Positions 10,132-20,711 of a DNA stretch of 64,000 bases are shown piece by piece (positions within the stretch are counted from its first letter, which is position 1; the number at the start of each line of letters is the position of its first letter). The notes under the pieces were generated by a model. That model was not told where the DNA came from. It saw nothing but the letters and a program-made list of their open reading frames with translations, and did not search any database. The stretch is taken from the NCBI GenBank assembly GCA_027382625.1, contig JAJKFJ010021560.1, positions 1 through 64,000 of the forward strand, in the 5' to 3' direction. A program made the position numbers and the translations under genes. Origin of the DNA: Tetmemena sp. SeJ-2015 (taxonomy: Eukaryota > Ciliophora > Spirotrichea > Sporadotrichida > Oxytrichidae).

Positions 10132-13100
10132 ATGCAGGGATCAAGTCCTTAAAAGAAACCACCGACTGTTTCAAACCAGTCTAATCAAAGTCCCTCCAAG
10201 AATCCAGGAGTCAGTAATTTTGCAAGTCTAGGTTTGGGTGGAGGTAGCAACACCCTCTCTGGGGGACTAATAACTCCTTCTGGCTCTTAAAATCAGAAGG
10301 CTCAAATTAATTACAATGATCTTGTGAGAAAGGAGCAGGAGAAAGTTATAAAGGCTTTACACTAAAACTCTTTAAGAGTAATTAGATAGAAATATAGTTT
10401 CATAAAGTATATCAGATGATGCAGCAGCATAAGGACTAAAGCAGTTCTAATCTGACTTAAACTTAAATGAAACTACAGCCTCACTAAGTGTAGGAGGATG
10501 ATGAGTCAGAGACCAAGCAAGCGTTAAAACATCCATACATCTAAGCATGCACAGATAGGGTAAGAGACTTCTTTTCCATTTTGATTTAAATATAGGAGAT
10601 GATAACAAAGAAGTATCTAGTCAAGACTTCCCAGATCCCACCTGCTAATTTAAAAGAGTACACTCACAAAGATAAGAATCTTATTTCAGATCTACCAGAT
10701 CAGTCAAACTTCATACTCTTTAATGGAGTAGAGCTTTCGCTCAAGAAGGCGTTTGGATAGTACTAACAACCAATTAACAAGGCAATTCACTTCATATCAA
10801 ATCGTAAGTCTAGCTCAATGTTTCATAATTTCAATAGAAACCCTGATCTTCTTCGTTGGAAATTACCTAGCTATGCACAACATAGTGAAGGATGAAACCA
10901 GATATATCGGAATAGATGCTAATTTGGCTATGATCACGGCTTTTGAGGTGTAAACTGTTGATGCGAATCAGAAAATAGACAAATTAGCTTTATCACCAGT
11001 GAGGTAGCTTGCATAATATTTTAAAGCCTTAGTAAACTGTAGAAGCCACTTTAACCACCAGCCAGAGTCCATCTAAGCAGGGTAATTTAAATGGATTCCA
11101 ACTCTTCAGCTCTGATAGCAACAGGCCCTCTACAAATGCACTTGTAAAGCAAGGCACTGGCAGCTACACCTAGTAGACTTCTGGCGGCTTCTAAAATCAA
11201 TAGCACGCTACAACCAATAACATCAATCTCCTAAATCATAATAGCTCTCCCTCTCAAACTGCTACTAACCTACTGCAGACTAATTCTCAAAAAGCTGAAG
11301 GTCAATAGGTTCCTCCTTCTCAACAGTAAACAGCTTAAAGCCAGACTAATGCATCTTTGTAAGCCTAGTAGTTTCAAAGAGAAATGCAAACTTTAATTGC
11401 ATATGCAGAGAGAGCGAAAGAAACTCATCTTAAAGAGAATAGATTCCAAGCTAGAAAAGTATATGGGATACAGAACTCTAAGAATAAGAGAATGCAAGGC
11501 ATGGCAGGAATAGGAGGAGGAGTTGCTAACTATGCCAGTAAAAGTAGTGGGCTGTCTCCTTCGAATGCGGCTGACCTTAACAAACATAGTATGGCTGGGG
11601 GATTAGGCTTCCAACTGCTTCCATCACCCACAAGGAATCATTATTTTTGAACTCTCCTTTGAAAATGGCTGACTTCCAAGGATCGATAAGGAACGAATCA
11701 CCCACCTTATTAAACTTGGAGGAAGTTTAAAACACTAAGTACCTAGTGAAAGTAAATGTGTTCACTTTGGCAAATCCTCAGAAGAAATATGTGCTACAGC
11801 ATTTCTTTGATGAATATATAATTTGAATTGGTATTAAATAGGAATACTTCTACGTGCAGCAGATTTCCATAAGAGACAAGGAATCTTTGTGCTACACTCT
11901 ATGCACTAATTAAACTGGAGAGCAGATCTTCTTCATCTGGAATTTCAGGAAAGAAATAGTGATAGGCCATGTTGAAATGAAAAATAAGATAAATAAGTTC
12001 CTTTCTTCTTTAATCTTATATTCTTATTTATAGTTCGTGGTGTCTCCTCAAAAGGCAGAACTAATTTTGTTCCTGGGCCAGTACTATCTCAAATATTATG
12101 AAGCAAACTTTACTAATAAGATCATAAAAGAGTAGAGCACTAACATCATACCTATGAAGATCGAAAAGGAGTCAAATTTTGTGGACATGGAGTACTTCAA
12201 CCCAAAGCAACAATCATCATCCAACTCAAGTTCTCAACAAAATAATGCAGCATCTTCAAATCCCAATCTAAGTCCAGGGCCAGCTGGGGTCGGATTCATT
12301 GGAGCGAGTAGCGCTAGTAAACTAGGGAGTGGAGACATGTTTGTGCTAATAGCAGACAACACCAACTCAATATTTGTATTCGAGCAGAATCAACTCAAGC
12401 ACAAACTTACTGACTAGTTCAAGCAACCTAGAATTGATCCTTAAGTCTCTTACTAACTTTTTAAAGTGAACGAAGACAACGAAGTGAATAAGTCCCATGA
12501 CTCTGTGCTTTCCGATTCTCTTGATATCGGAGAGTTGAGTGACAGAGAAGATGTGGGGAGAGGCGAAGACCACCTGAAAATTAAAAGCCAGGGCACTAAC
12601 CCTCACAAGACAATCTAAGCAGCTAATGCGAAGAAAAGTCAAAGCAAACGAGATGGATAGGCTACTAACATTAACATTCAAAGCTTTTAATAGCAACTTA
12701 ACAATCCCCCTAAGAAAAGGCAGGATGAGAATATTTCAGTGAGATAAGGATAAGACGATCACCTAAGAAGTCCATTATCAGGACAACTAAAGAAGAGTGA
12801 CGATGGAGAAAATAGTGCTGTTTTAAGTGGTAATCAGGAAACTATTCCAGCTAACTAGCTCGTGTTTTAGAAGATCTCAGTTACTCAGAAAGGTATACTA
12901 GTGGGTTGCTCGAATGGTTATCTTATTTGCTATGACTTTAAGAATGACTTTGAGCCTAAGTTTGTGAATAAGGTTCACATAAGTAATAAAGTCAAAGCTA
13001 TCTAGAGTATGTCACTGAGCAAAGGGCAGTTCTCAAATGATGATTATATGGTGGCTATCTCTGGAGTTTATCAAAAGGAACTTATAACTTAGCTAGTTAT

Positions 13101-16100
13101 ATATAATTATTCTGCAATTATAAAAAGGCTTTTCGAAGAGGCGAGGGTCAAGAAGAGTCTCAGGGCATAAGAACTTTCTCTCGAAAGAATTCGTTAAATA
13201 GAGGAGGATTTGGAGAGGGTGGCTCTTTGCCTCCTTCTTAGAGAGACTTCTTCATGCCTCCTGTAATAAAAAGCAGTGAGCAAAGGGGTGGAGCTCGACG
13301 AAACAAGAAGGTCGATCGCTAATCTTTGGCAGAAGGTTCAACCAAAAAGTTATCCTCTATAAGTGGATCTAAGTCTGTCGGACCTAAAGCCAGTGGCCTT
13401 GGAGGAGGATAGAGAGCTGATGACGCTAGTGTTCAGAATATATTTGGACCTGGAGATGTTATAGAAAAACAAGAGTTCTTAATTGTAAACATGAAAGCTA
13501 TATAGACTTAGCAACTTATTTAAATGTTATTTATATGAACAGAACAAGATTGTTGAGAAGATCTTTTCCAAGGGCGCGCATGATGGCCCTATTTTCTAGC
13601 TCGCATCATGCAGAAACAAAAGCTCAATTTACTCTATATCTGAGTCAAACACGATGAAAATGTGGAGTCACACCAATGAATGGAAAGGCATATCGAACTA
13701 CAAGTTAGATGAACTTAGATGCTTTAAATATTTTAACAGCCTCTATGCATAGATGTGCATCCCTCTTCTTGGTAAATAGCCTTGGGTTTTAAGTCAGGAA
13801 TAAAGATTTACTAGAGTTTAGGTAAAGAGATCAAACTCTCTTTTGAGAAATTAGGAAAGGCTGCTTTATCATTAGCTTATGCTGATGGCGGTCACCTACT
13901 TGCATGTAGTAACGCAGTTTATGTGGATATTATTGACCCAATCAGAATGCAACTACTAGTAACTCTTTTCGGCCACAAAGGTTTGGTCAGGAACTTAAAC
14001 TGGACAGCAAACAGTAAATTATTTATATTCTTGATCTCTACCTGCTCTAATGGAGGTTTGTTCTTCTGGAAGGGTAACTTCAAAGAGCAGACTCAGAAAG
14101 TATTAAACGCACCCGCAAACACTACCGAGGATTATAACTCTACAAACACAAACTAGCAGCATGTGATTTCGCCAATTGGCCAATAGAATGACAAGAACTA
14201 TCTTTATAACCATCTAGCTTATGATGATGAATTAGATGTAATAATAGCTCTCACTTCCAACTCAACTCTGAGGCTGCTTATCAACCACGGCTCAGATGCC
14301 ATTTATGAAGAGGATCTAATAAGCCTAGGCAGCTTGCAAAATAATGGCGACTCCAACCTCTAGGGGCTGCAGCTAGTAAATTATAATACAACTTCAAATC
14401 AGTTTGCAGCTGTCAATCTCTTCAGTTCAGTAAAAGCAACTGGGATGAGTTTCAGTAAAAGTCTAGGGATAATTGCAGTTTCATTTTCTAATGGAAAGAT
14501 CTCAGTGATATCTTGGCCGATCGTGCCCAACCTCAGAACTTTCAAATACGACGTGTTGCTTTAGAGCAATCCTATCACAGACATTAGATTCACCTATGCT
14601 TCCAGATACCTGCTGGCTTGCACTGATGATGGCAACATTTACGCTATGGAGACATTTAGGTCTACTGAGGGCTTAGAACGATCCTGGATGCACGAGAATC
14701 AGGAGAAGCTAACCCTCCAGAAGAAGAGAGAAACCTTTGGGCTGACTGGATTCTCAGTGACAGACAACATCATAATGACCAACAAAGAAGTGCTCAAGAA
14801 CGTCAATAAAAAGATAGACAAACTTCGCATGCTTAAGAAGTCGTAGGAAGTTAACCATGAAATTAAGAAGCGCAAGACTGAGAAGCGCTACGACAATAAA
14901 TGAAACTTATAGGGAAGGAACTTAAAGAAGAGCTGGAGAAGCAGGATAGATTAATGACTGCCACAGACGAGCATTCAAGTCTGAGAAAACTCATCTGCAA
15001 TAAATTCTGGAGGAACAGCTAAAAGAGCACCATGATGAAAGACAAGTACTCGTAGATGGAAAGGAGAAGAACTTAAACTTTGTTGCGAACGAGAATGATG
15101 AGCTGGAGACTCGCATCCTCAGGCTGAAAGAGACTATAGTGGAAGAGCTAGAGCGAATCGAGGAGGAGCACCAGTCGGCTGTAAATGAATTAGTGCACAC
15201 CTATGAAGTGAGTGTGAGACAGGCTTAGGAGGAAGTGAAGCTGACCATTGAGAGGTTAAGGCAGAACGGTAACTACTATGAAAACATGGTGAAGCTGTAA
15301 GAGAAGGACTACGAACTTGAAGTCTCGAAGTTACAAGCAGACCTGATCGAGGACCACACTGAGTTTGTGAATAGAAAGAACAGACTAGAGAACGAGGACC
15401 ACAAGTTGAAAGAGGACTACCAGCAGCTTGAAGCCTTTTACAAAGACAAGAATACTCAGAGGAAAGAGTTTTAAAATAAATTTATTCTAGAGAAACAGGT
15501 CAAGGTGCAAGATTTACAGAATGAGTACAAGTCTATGTTCTCTAACTTAGAGCGACTGGGAGAGAAGAATCTCCAGAGCAACGTCTTTATCGAGGAGAAA
15601 GAGCGAACTGCAGTAGAAACAGTTGGATAGAAGAGACAGCTTGAAAACGTAATAGCCTTCCTGGCTGAGAAGATAAAGGAGCTAAAGAACCAACGACTCC
15701 CTCTGGAGAAGAGAAAGCAGGAGCTGGAGAATATGATCCAAGACACTTACAGAGAACTCTAAGATGACTTTCAGTTCAGGAAGTAAACACTATGAAAAAC
15801 TATAAATCTCAAAAATATGTAGCATGTTATTTTATTTGCAGCTGAAGCACGAAGCACTTGAGAAAAAGATGGAGATCTTAAAGAAGGAGATCACAGAGAA
15901 GGATTCCTTGAAGGAAGCAATAGAGGCAAAGAACTATATCTTCAAGAGAGAACTGTGTTACCTTGCAGAAGCTCAGAGTCTAAGAGGGTGGACTCACAAG
16001 ATGTAAGGCATGCTTAAGTGCATGAGTGAGGTCTATAACGCAGCGAGTGCTGAGCAAGTGAAGAAGATCTCCACTGCCTTCATTCACATAGCAGAGATAA

Positions 16101-17952
16101 TGGAGTCAAATGCAAGACCCTACAGACCTTCTCAGAACGAAGAAGACAACTTCATGAAGCAGCAGAAGCTCAACGAGATGGAGCTAGCCTACTACCGCAA
16201 CAAGAACTCCCAAAAGATGGAGGAGATGCAAATCAGGTTCAAAGGTCTCTTCTCCCAACTTGAAAAGGCAGTCAAGAAACTCAGGAACGACAACATCAAG
16301 CTTATTGAGGAGTTCAACACCCTCATCAACGAGAAAAAGAAACTCAACAACCTAAAAATATACAAGAGGTTTCAATTTATTGCTAAACCTTAGAAGAATG
16401 ATAACTGAGAGTATTAAGGAAATCTTGGGTGACAAATATAATGAGGACAAGTATGGCTCAAGCGAAGAAGATACTTTCAAGCCTATTGGAGGTGGCAAAA
16501 GAAAGAAGAAGTTCAATCGCCAGAGAAGCCAAGATGACCTCTCCACTTCTCAGGCTATAGGAGCAGAAGCAGCCTACAGAAACGACAGGAGGGGTGGAGC
16601 CACTGAGAGAAGCAACTAAGAAGATTTAGGAGCCACAGCCACTAAAAAGAAGGAGAGTTAGTACTGGTAGAGTGGGATGAATAGAAGTTAATCCCAAGGC
16701 AGCTTTGCTATGAAGCATGCCAAGATCCTGCAAACTATCCACAAAGATGTCAACAAGGACTATTTGTTTGGAAGTCTAGTTGAGGCCCACTAACCTGAAG
16801 ATAGTCAACCAGCTGCTCAATTTGCAGATTTACCGAGCTCAATTTAGAATTAAGGCCTCAGCTAGGAAATGACCGCTGACTAGCAGTTCTACTAAAATAA
16901 CTAAGAGACTATCACTCTACCAACACTCAGATAAGGAAAGATAAAACCCAAGTAAAATCCAGAGTAGCAAGCACTTCCAATGAATCAGATATCCTTTGGA
17001 GCATCCTTGACAGCGAGAGAAAGGAATCAAACTACTGAGGACATTCATAAGCAAAGAGGTCAAATGTCAGGCTATAATCTAAACAAGTAACAGCAACTCA
17101 TGAATAAGAGGAGATTCATTAACAGTGTAACTGCAAATTCGCAGAGTAGTCAGATGGCAGGCTTCAGTGCAGGAGGGTTTGAAAGCAGCATGATTAGTTA
17201 AGGTAATACTGCAGCCAACAAGTATCTAGAAAGGATAGTGGACGAATTTGAAAAGAATAAGAAACAGATAGAAGAGCAGACTAAGACGCTCAAGCAAATT
17301 CAGAATCTTGCTCATGTTATCTCAGAAGCTTAGTCTCCGATGAATGAAATTGCTACTGGAGTTGGTCAATCAGCATAGGTCTAATTACAGATTGGTAACT
17401 TCTAAAATAGGTTTTATTTTTAAAAATGCTCCGTAAGTGAGATAGGTGGGGGCCGCACCTGCTGTTCCTTCTCTTAACCTAAGGAAAATGCTTCTAAAAA
17501 ATGAGCCTCTTAATGCCTCTCAAATTGAGTAACTGAATAAGAAAAATGGATCCCTCACTCAGCGACTTGTGATGACTAATAAACCTTAGCAACAAATTCA
17601 AACTCCATAGTAAATCACAGTAACTACAAGAGCTCATGTGTCCACTGAGAGAACACAGTCCATAATCTCAGTCATCAATAACCAAAAGCATGCTCCACTT
17701 AATTTCTCATAATCATTGATAGGTCCCTCAGGTAGTTCAAACTTCAATCCAAGTGGCAGAAGCCTTGCAGTTTCAGCCTCCACAAAGTAATTGCCCATCG
17801 TTAAGGAAAGACAATCATCTAAGTATCAGACAAAAGAAGGAGCGATGAAGAGCGGCTTAAGAAGTGGGGCAGGAACAGTCATGAGTAACTAAAGTGCATT
17901 TGCAAGTGGAGCTCAAACTGCAAGAGACAACACCTCCTCTAGAAATTTATGA
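10132..17952 (+). CDS. CFAP57: CFAP57-like WD-repeat and coiled-coil ciliary protein (interrupted germline copy)
   Basis: ATG at 10132 to TGA at 17950-17952, very Gln-rich through TAA/TAG codons. Order of parts: a disordered N-terminus; WD-repeat blocks (FFVGNYLAMHNI near 10850, LFGHKGLVRNLNW near 13970, ITDIRFTYASRYLLACTDDG near 14590) with long Ser/Asn/Gln inserts; a coiled coil from about 14640 to 16350 (RKNRLENEDHKLKEDYQQLE); then a disordered Ser/Gln tail. This order and the motifs match CFAP57/WDR65, an axonemal protein linked to inner-arm dynein placement. CFAP44 or CFAP43 are the main alternatives. The frame is restored by removing several introns (GTAAG...TAG) and several pointer-flanked inserts listed separately. 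Its 3' end abuts a convergent minus-strand gene. Confidence 0.65.
10381..10409 (+). other. Candidate IES, pointer AGTA (29 bp)
   Basis: AGTA at 10377-10380 and 10406-10409. Removing one copy plus the insert joins HQNSLR to VYQMMQQHKD in frame. A 20-base intron GTAATT...ATAG starting at 10378 would also keep the frame, so the assignment is not unique. Confidence 0.5.
10560..10595 (+). other. CFAP57: Intron (36 nt)
   Basis: Begins GTAAGAG and ends ATATAG. Removal joins QACTDR to EMITKKYLVK. An overlapping ATAGG repeat exists, but its excision would give the wrong frame, so this is an intron rather than an IES. Confidence 0.65.
10804..10837 (+). other. CFAP57: Intron (34 nt)
   Basis: Begins GTAAGTC and ends CAATAG. 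Removal joins KAIHFISN to QTLIFFVGNYLAMHN, giving the expected N-terminal WD segment. Confidence 0.75.
11632..11705 (+). other. Candidate IES with 9-bp pointer ATCACCCAC (74 bp)
   Basis: ATCACCCAC occurs at 11623-11631 and 11697-11705. Unexcised, the upstream frame hits TGA at 11648-11650. Removing 74 bases joins FQLLPSPT to LLNLEEVQNTKYLVKV in frame. No GT-AG alternative with these borders is visible. The insert is less AT-rich than most IESs. Confidence 0.75.
11817..11846 (+). other. IES, pointer GAATA (30 bp)
   Basis: GAATA at 11812-11816 and 11842-11846 flanks AT-rich DNA containing an in-frame TGA. Removal joins LQHFFDEY to FYVQQISIRDKE. No usable splice donor precedes the TGA. Confidence 0.8.
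12001..12036 (+). other. Candidate IES, pointer AGTTC (36 bp)
   Basis: AGTTC at 11996-12000 and 12032-12036 around pyrimidine- and AT-rich DNA. Removal joins EMKNKINKF to VVSPQKAELI. The length is a multiple of three with no TGA, so excision is inferred from composition and the repeat only. A GT...TAG intron with almost the same borders is possible. Confidence 0.5.
15784..15847 (+). other. Candidate IES, pointer AAG (64 bp)
   Basis: AAG at 15781-15783 and 15845-15847 brackets AT-rich DNA with TGA in the upstream frame. Removal joins RELQDDFQFRK to HEALEKKMEIL. The GT...GCAG splice with nearly the same borders would create a TGA, favouring IES excision. Confidence 0.6.
16354..16390 (+). other. 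Candidate IES, pointer AACCT (37 bp)
   Basis: AACCT at 16349-16353 and 16386-16390. Removal joins NEKKKLNNL to RRMITESIKEILGD across a frame change. A 25-base GT...AG intron inside it would also restore the frame but retain four extra residues. Confidence 0.6.
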
Positions 17953-17954
17953 GG

Positions 17955-19070
17955 ATATACTTAAATTCTATGAAACATTTCGGATTTAATTTCTTCAAAT
18001 TATGACTTTAAAGCTTAGAATTAATTTTTCCACTGATTTTAGTGTTGTCTAGATCTAGTTTTCTGTAGGCTTCTTGAAGTTTAACTTTAGCTTCGCTCTG
18101 TAGCCATTCAGCGACTGAACCATCAGCTTGAGGCTTAGTACTTTCTAGTTTCTCTGCTATATTTGAGCTACTTCCATAGAAATCGTACTTAAAATATCAA
18201 CAAATTATTAAACTGCTTTGGGATCTCGCTCTTATCTTGTCCCATTTATGATGAATTTTTCATGTAGTTCTAATGCTTAGACAAGTCAGTGAAAAGCCTC
18301 GCCACAGAGCCAGTTATAATTTCGTTTAAGAGTTCAAATTCCATTCTTTGATTCTGCTTTATCTAGGTTTAGAGATTGTTTACTATGCTTTCTGAATGGG
18401 TTGGGTGATGATGATTGACGGACAAATACTGAATATAAAATTGTGTTAGAGGCGAGCAATCTGTTTGCTGAAGAGTGTAATATATTTTATTTTCTTAATC
18501 TCTAAATATTTATAATATCGTACTGACAATTGTCTAAGATAATAATTGCATTCAAATTTTGAATTTCAAATGCTTTGAAATTAGAATTAGATTGGCTTCA
18601 TAGATATAAGGATTGTTTCTTAGCGAGGACATTTAAATACTCTTGTTCTCTTGTTTGAAGTTGTTCTCTCAATTAAATTAAAATAAGTTAAATTCTTGTA
18701 GGTCCTCTTGTAGTAGATCTATCTTTTGCTTTTCTTCCTCTATCCTTTGCATTATATCTTCCCTCTCACTTTCATTTGTAAACTCTTTATTTGTGGAGTT
18801 GGTTAGTTAGTTTTCATACTCTTCCAAGCAAGATTTAAAATAATAAATTAATAAATATTATTAATTGGGTCTCTGCTATTTCTAGTTCAAGCATTTGAAT
18901 AGTTTAGAGTAAATTTTCCTTTTCTTGCAATAGCTCATCCATTTTCTACTGAATCAACTTAAACATAAAATAAATTCCAACTCTCCATCCTCTAAATCAT
19001 AATCAATTTAAGAGAATATAAATTTATTTTCTTATCATTACAAGCCATTAAGATACTTACCCGCACTCAT
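17955..19070 (-). CDS. Coiled-coil protein cut by many tiny IESs, unrecognised
   Basis: ATG at 19070 begins MSAEDGELIQQKMDELLQ once a 69-nt intron (18992-19060, GTAAGT...TTTAG) and an IES are removed. The chain continues through helical, charged blocks (REDIMQRIEEEKQKIDLLQE, LREQLQTREQEYLNVLAKKQ). Next come a Ser-rich linker (RQSSSPNPFRKHSKQSLK) and a C-terminal block (QRMEFELLNEIITGSVARLF, later YDFYGSSSNIAEKLE and WLQSEAKVKLQEAYRKLD). At least five pointer-flanked inserts of 10-23 bp must be removed to read it. The 3' end is uncertain, since the frame runs on toward 17879 and overlaps the convergent CFAP57-like gene. Heptad-like composition implies a coiled coil; the neighbours suggest, but do not prove, a ciliary or centriolar role. 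Confidence 0.6.
18189..18207 (-). other. IES, pointer TTTAA (19 bp)
   Basis: On the plus strand TTAAA lies at 18189-18193 and 18208-18212. Removal joins SEIPKQFK to YDFYGSSSN; without it the frame is lost. No in-frame GT-AG solution was found. Confidence 0.7.
18358..18367 (-). other. Very short IES, pointer TAAA (10 bp)
   Basis: Plus-strand TTTA at 18358-18361 and 18368-18371. Removing ten bases joins RKHSKQSLK to QNQRMEFELL in frame. Confidence 0.55.
18590..18610 (-). other. IES, pointer CAATC (21 bp)
   Basis: Plus-strand GATTG at 18590-18594 and 18611-18615. The insert carries an in-frame TGA. Removal joins NVLAKKQS to NSNFKAFEIQN. Confidence 0.7.
18671..18690 (-). other. IES, pointer AATT (20 bp)
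   Basis: AATT at 18671-18674 and 18691-18694. Removal joins DLLQEDLQE to LREQLQTREQ across a frame change. The insert contains no GT, so it cannot be a standard intron. Confidence 0.75.
18955..18977 (-). other. IES, pointer AGTTG (23 bp)
   Basis: Plus-strand CAACT at 18955-18959 and 18978-18982. Removal joins MSAEDGEL to IQQKMDELLQ. Confidence 0.75.
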
Positions 19071-19280
19071 TTTAACAGATTTTAATTTGAACTAACTCAA
19101 TTTATTGTAAGATTAGTTTATTTTTCCTTTGAAATTTTTTATTTAATTCAATAATTGTATTTTAATTTAGATAAAAATAAGTTTAATATTTTTTTAAAAA
19201 AATTTGTTCCCCAAAATTTTAATCTATTTATCATTTAAAAAAATATTTATAAATTTATTTTTTTATTTAATAAATTGGTT

Positions 19281-20276
19281 TCAAATTTATTATCCTTTAG
19301 TGAAAATAATTAAGAAAGAATAGCATTTTAGATTTGTATTTGATCCATAATAATAATTAGAATAAATGAAATAATCTTTAGAAGATTAAGAATGGACTTG
19401 TTCAAAACTTGAAAAACTATAAATTTATTTATTTAATGTGGTCCCCAACATATGTTTGATAATCCGCTTGGAAAGCTTCTCCACCACACTCAACTCTGCC
19501 TTGTAAACTCAATCACTAACAATTCAATAAAAAAAACCAAAATTCATACATCTTATAATTATATCTTAGAGTTATTGGACTCACTCCAGAGTACTTGCTC
19601 ATAATCACCACTGATGCCTAAATAACTAAACAAACATTTAAAATCCAAAGAATCTTAAAGTTTTATGGTAGAATAAATGCTTAAACGAACAATGGCTTAC
19701 TGGATGAGGCAAGTTCCTCCATTTTGTAAACAGAGAAGAAGGTAGAAACAGCAGAGTAAAGCATCTCTAGAATATCAATACACAATTTCTTCAACCAGTT
19801 GAAAGAACAGTCATCATCTCTAGGGAGTAAAGGCCTCACAGCTTGCAAACACAAGAACAAGTAACTGTACAGATCATCTCCTTTGTTCGTTACTCTGAAA
19901 CTTAGAGTCTTCATTACTACAAAGTACTGTTTAAAGCAAGAAAGCAAGAATTTTGCACTTACTTTTGAGCTAGATTTGAGAGAGTTCTGAGTTTGTGAAA
20001 GAGTAAGCTGCAAACTTATGGATCTTTTTTAGGGGTATTTCTTCATCCCCTATCTTAGAAGATATTAAAATGCATCCAAGAGCAACCAACTGCAACTTCT
20101 GCTTTTTCAATTTACTATATAGAACAGGTAAATACTAAGAAATAAAAAAATCTCACAATTCAAACTCTTCACTACGATTCTTACTAGTTTTTGGCTTTCA
20201 GATATCTTTGAAGCAGGCTGAAAGATTGAAATTTAACAAAGTCTGGTTGTTTCTTGTGCTCGCAAATTGAAAACAT
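19281..20276 (-). CDS. Cyclin
   Basis: ATG at 20276 follows an in-frame TGA. After removal of a roughly 68-nt intron (GTAAGAATC...ATATAG) and a 47-nt intron (GTAAGTGC...TTGTAG) the chain reads as a cyclin box: SFSLLQRYLKAKN, then KLQLVALGCILISSK, the IGDEEIPLKKI turn, FAAYSFTNSELSQIQLKIM, and KTLSFRVTNKGDDLYSYLF opening the second fold. The LVAL..ILISSK core with the later T-x-x-E/Q-x-x-x-x-E/K-x-x-x-L segment is typical of cyclins that activate CDKs. The class (A/B-like or other) cannot be set by eye. A further intron or AAG-flanked IES separates SESNNSK from AELSVVEKLSKR. The C-terminal end at TGA 19281 is provisional. Confidence 0.75.
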
Positions 20277-20711
20277 GTACAAGTTAGATCAATTTTATGA
20301 GTAAATTTTAAAAGATTAGGATGTAGTTCAATATAGTCTGCAAGGCGAAAAGTGTAAAACTAGAGGGAAGAACTGTCAGTTTGCTTTTGAAATTGTCTCT
20401 TCAACTCTTTAAGAGGAAAGTTTAATATAAATAAATATAATAATTTGAAGATTGAAGGGTCATTCCAAGTAGGGACTTCTTACATTAGTTTATTCATCAG
20501 AAATATATATTACAACTTTAAAATTGTGCAATGATTACTTTTAACAAAAAATCAATTTCATAAAGCAAATATAAAGTCATTCACATATCAGATAAGCCAT
20601 TTAATAGCAGTTAGTTTCTCATCAGTCATAATTTTCATTGCATAGCGAGTTATAATTTTTTGTTTTTAAAACCAATAAAAAACAAAATGGATAAAATCAA
20701 GGATTTTTTTA
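20277..20711. other. Intergenic region between two minus-strand genes
   Basis: AT-rich, no coding block seen. It would hold the cyclin promoter and the 3' flank of the gene transcribed toward it. Confidence 0.5.

Noticed and set aside
10555..10600. IES with ATAGG pointer in the CFAP57-like gene
   Set aside because: Excision by that repeat gives the wrong downstream frame. The GTAAGAG...ATATAG intron gives the right one.
14991..15746. Minus-strand Ser/Phe-rich frames
   Set aside because: They lie opposite the coiled-coil part of the CFAP57-like gene and are shadows of it.
19200..19215. CCCCAAAA at about 19208
   Set aside because: A single eight-base match in AT-rich DNA with no neighbouring element features; likely chance.
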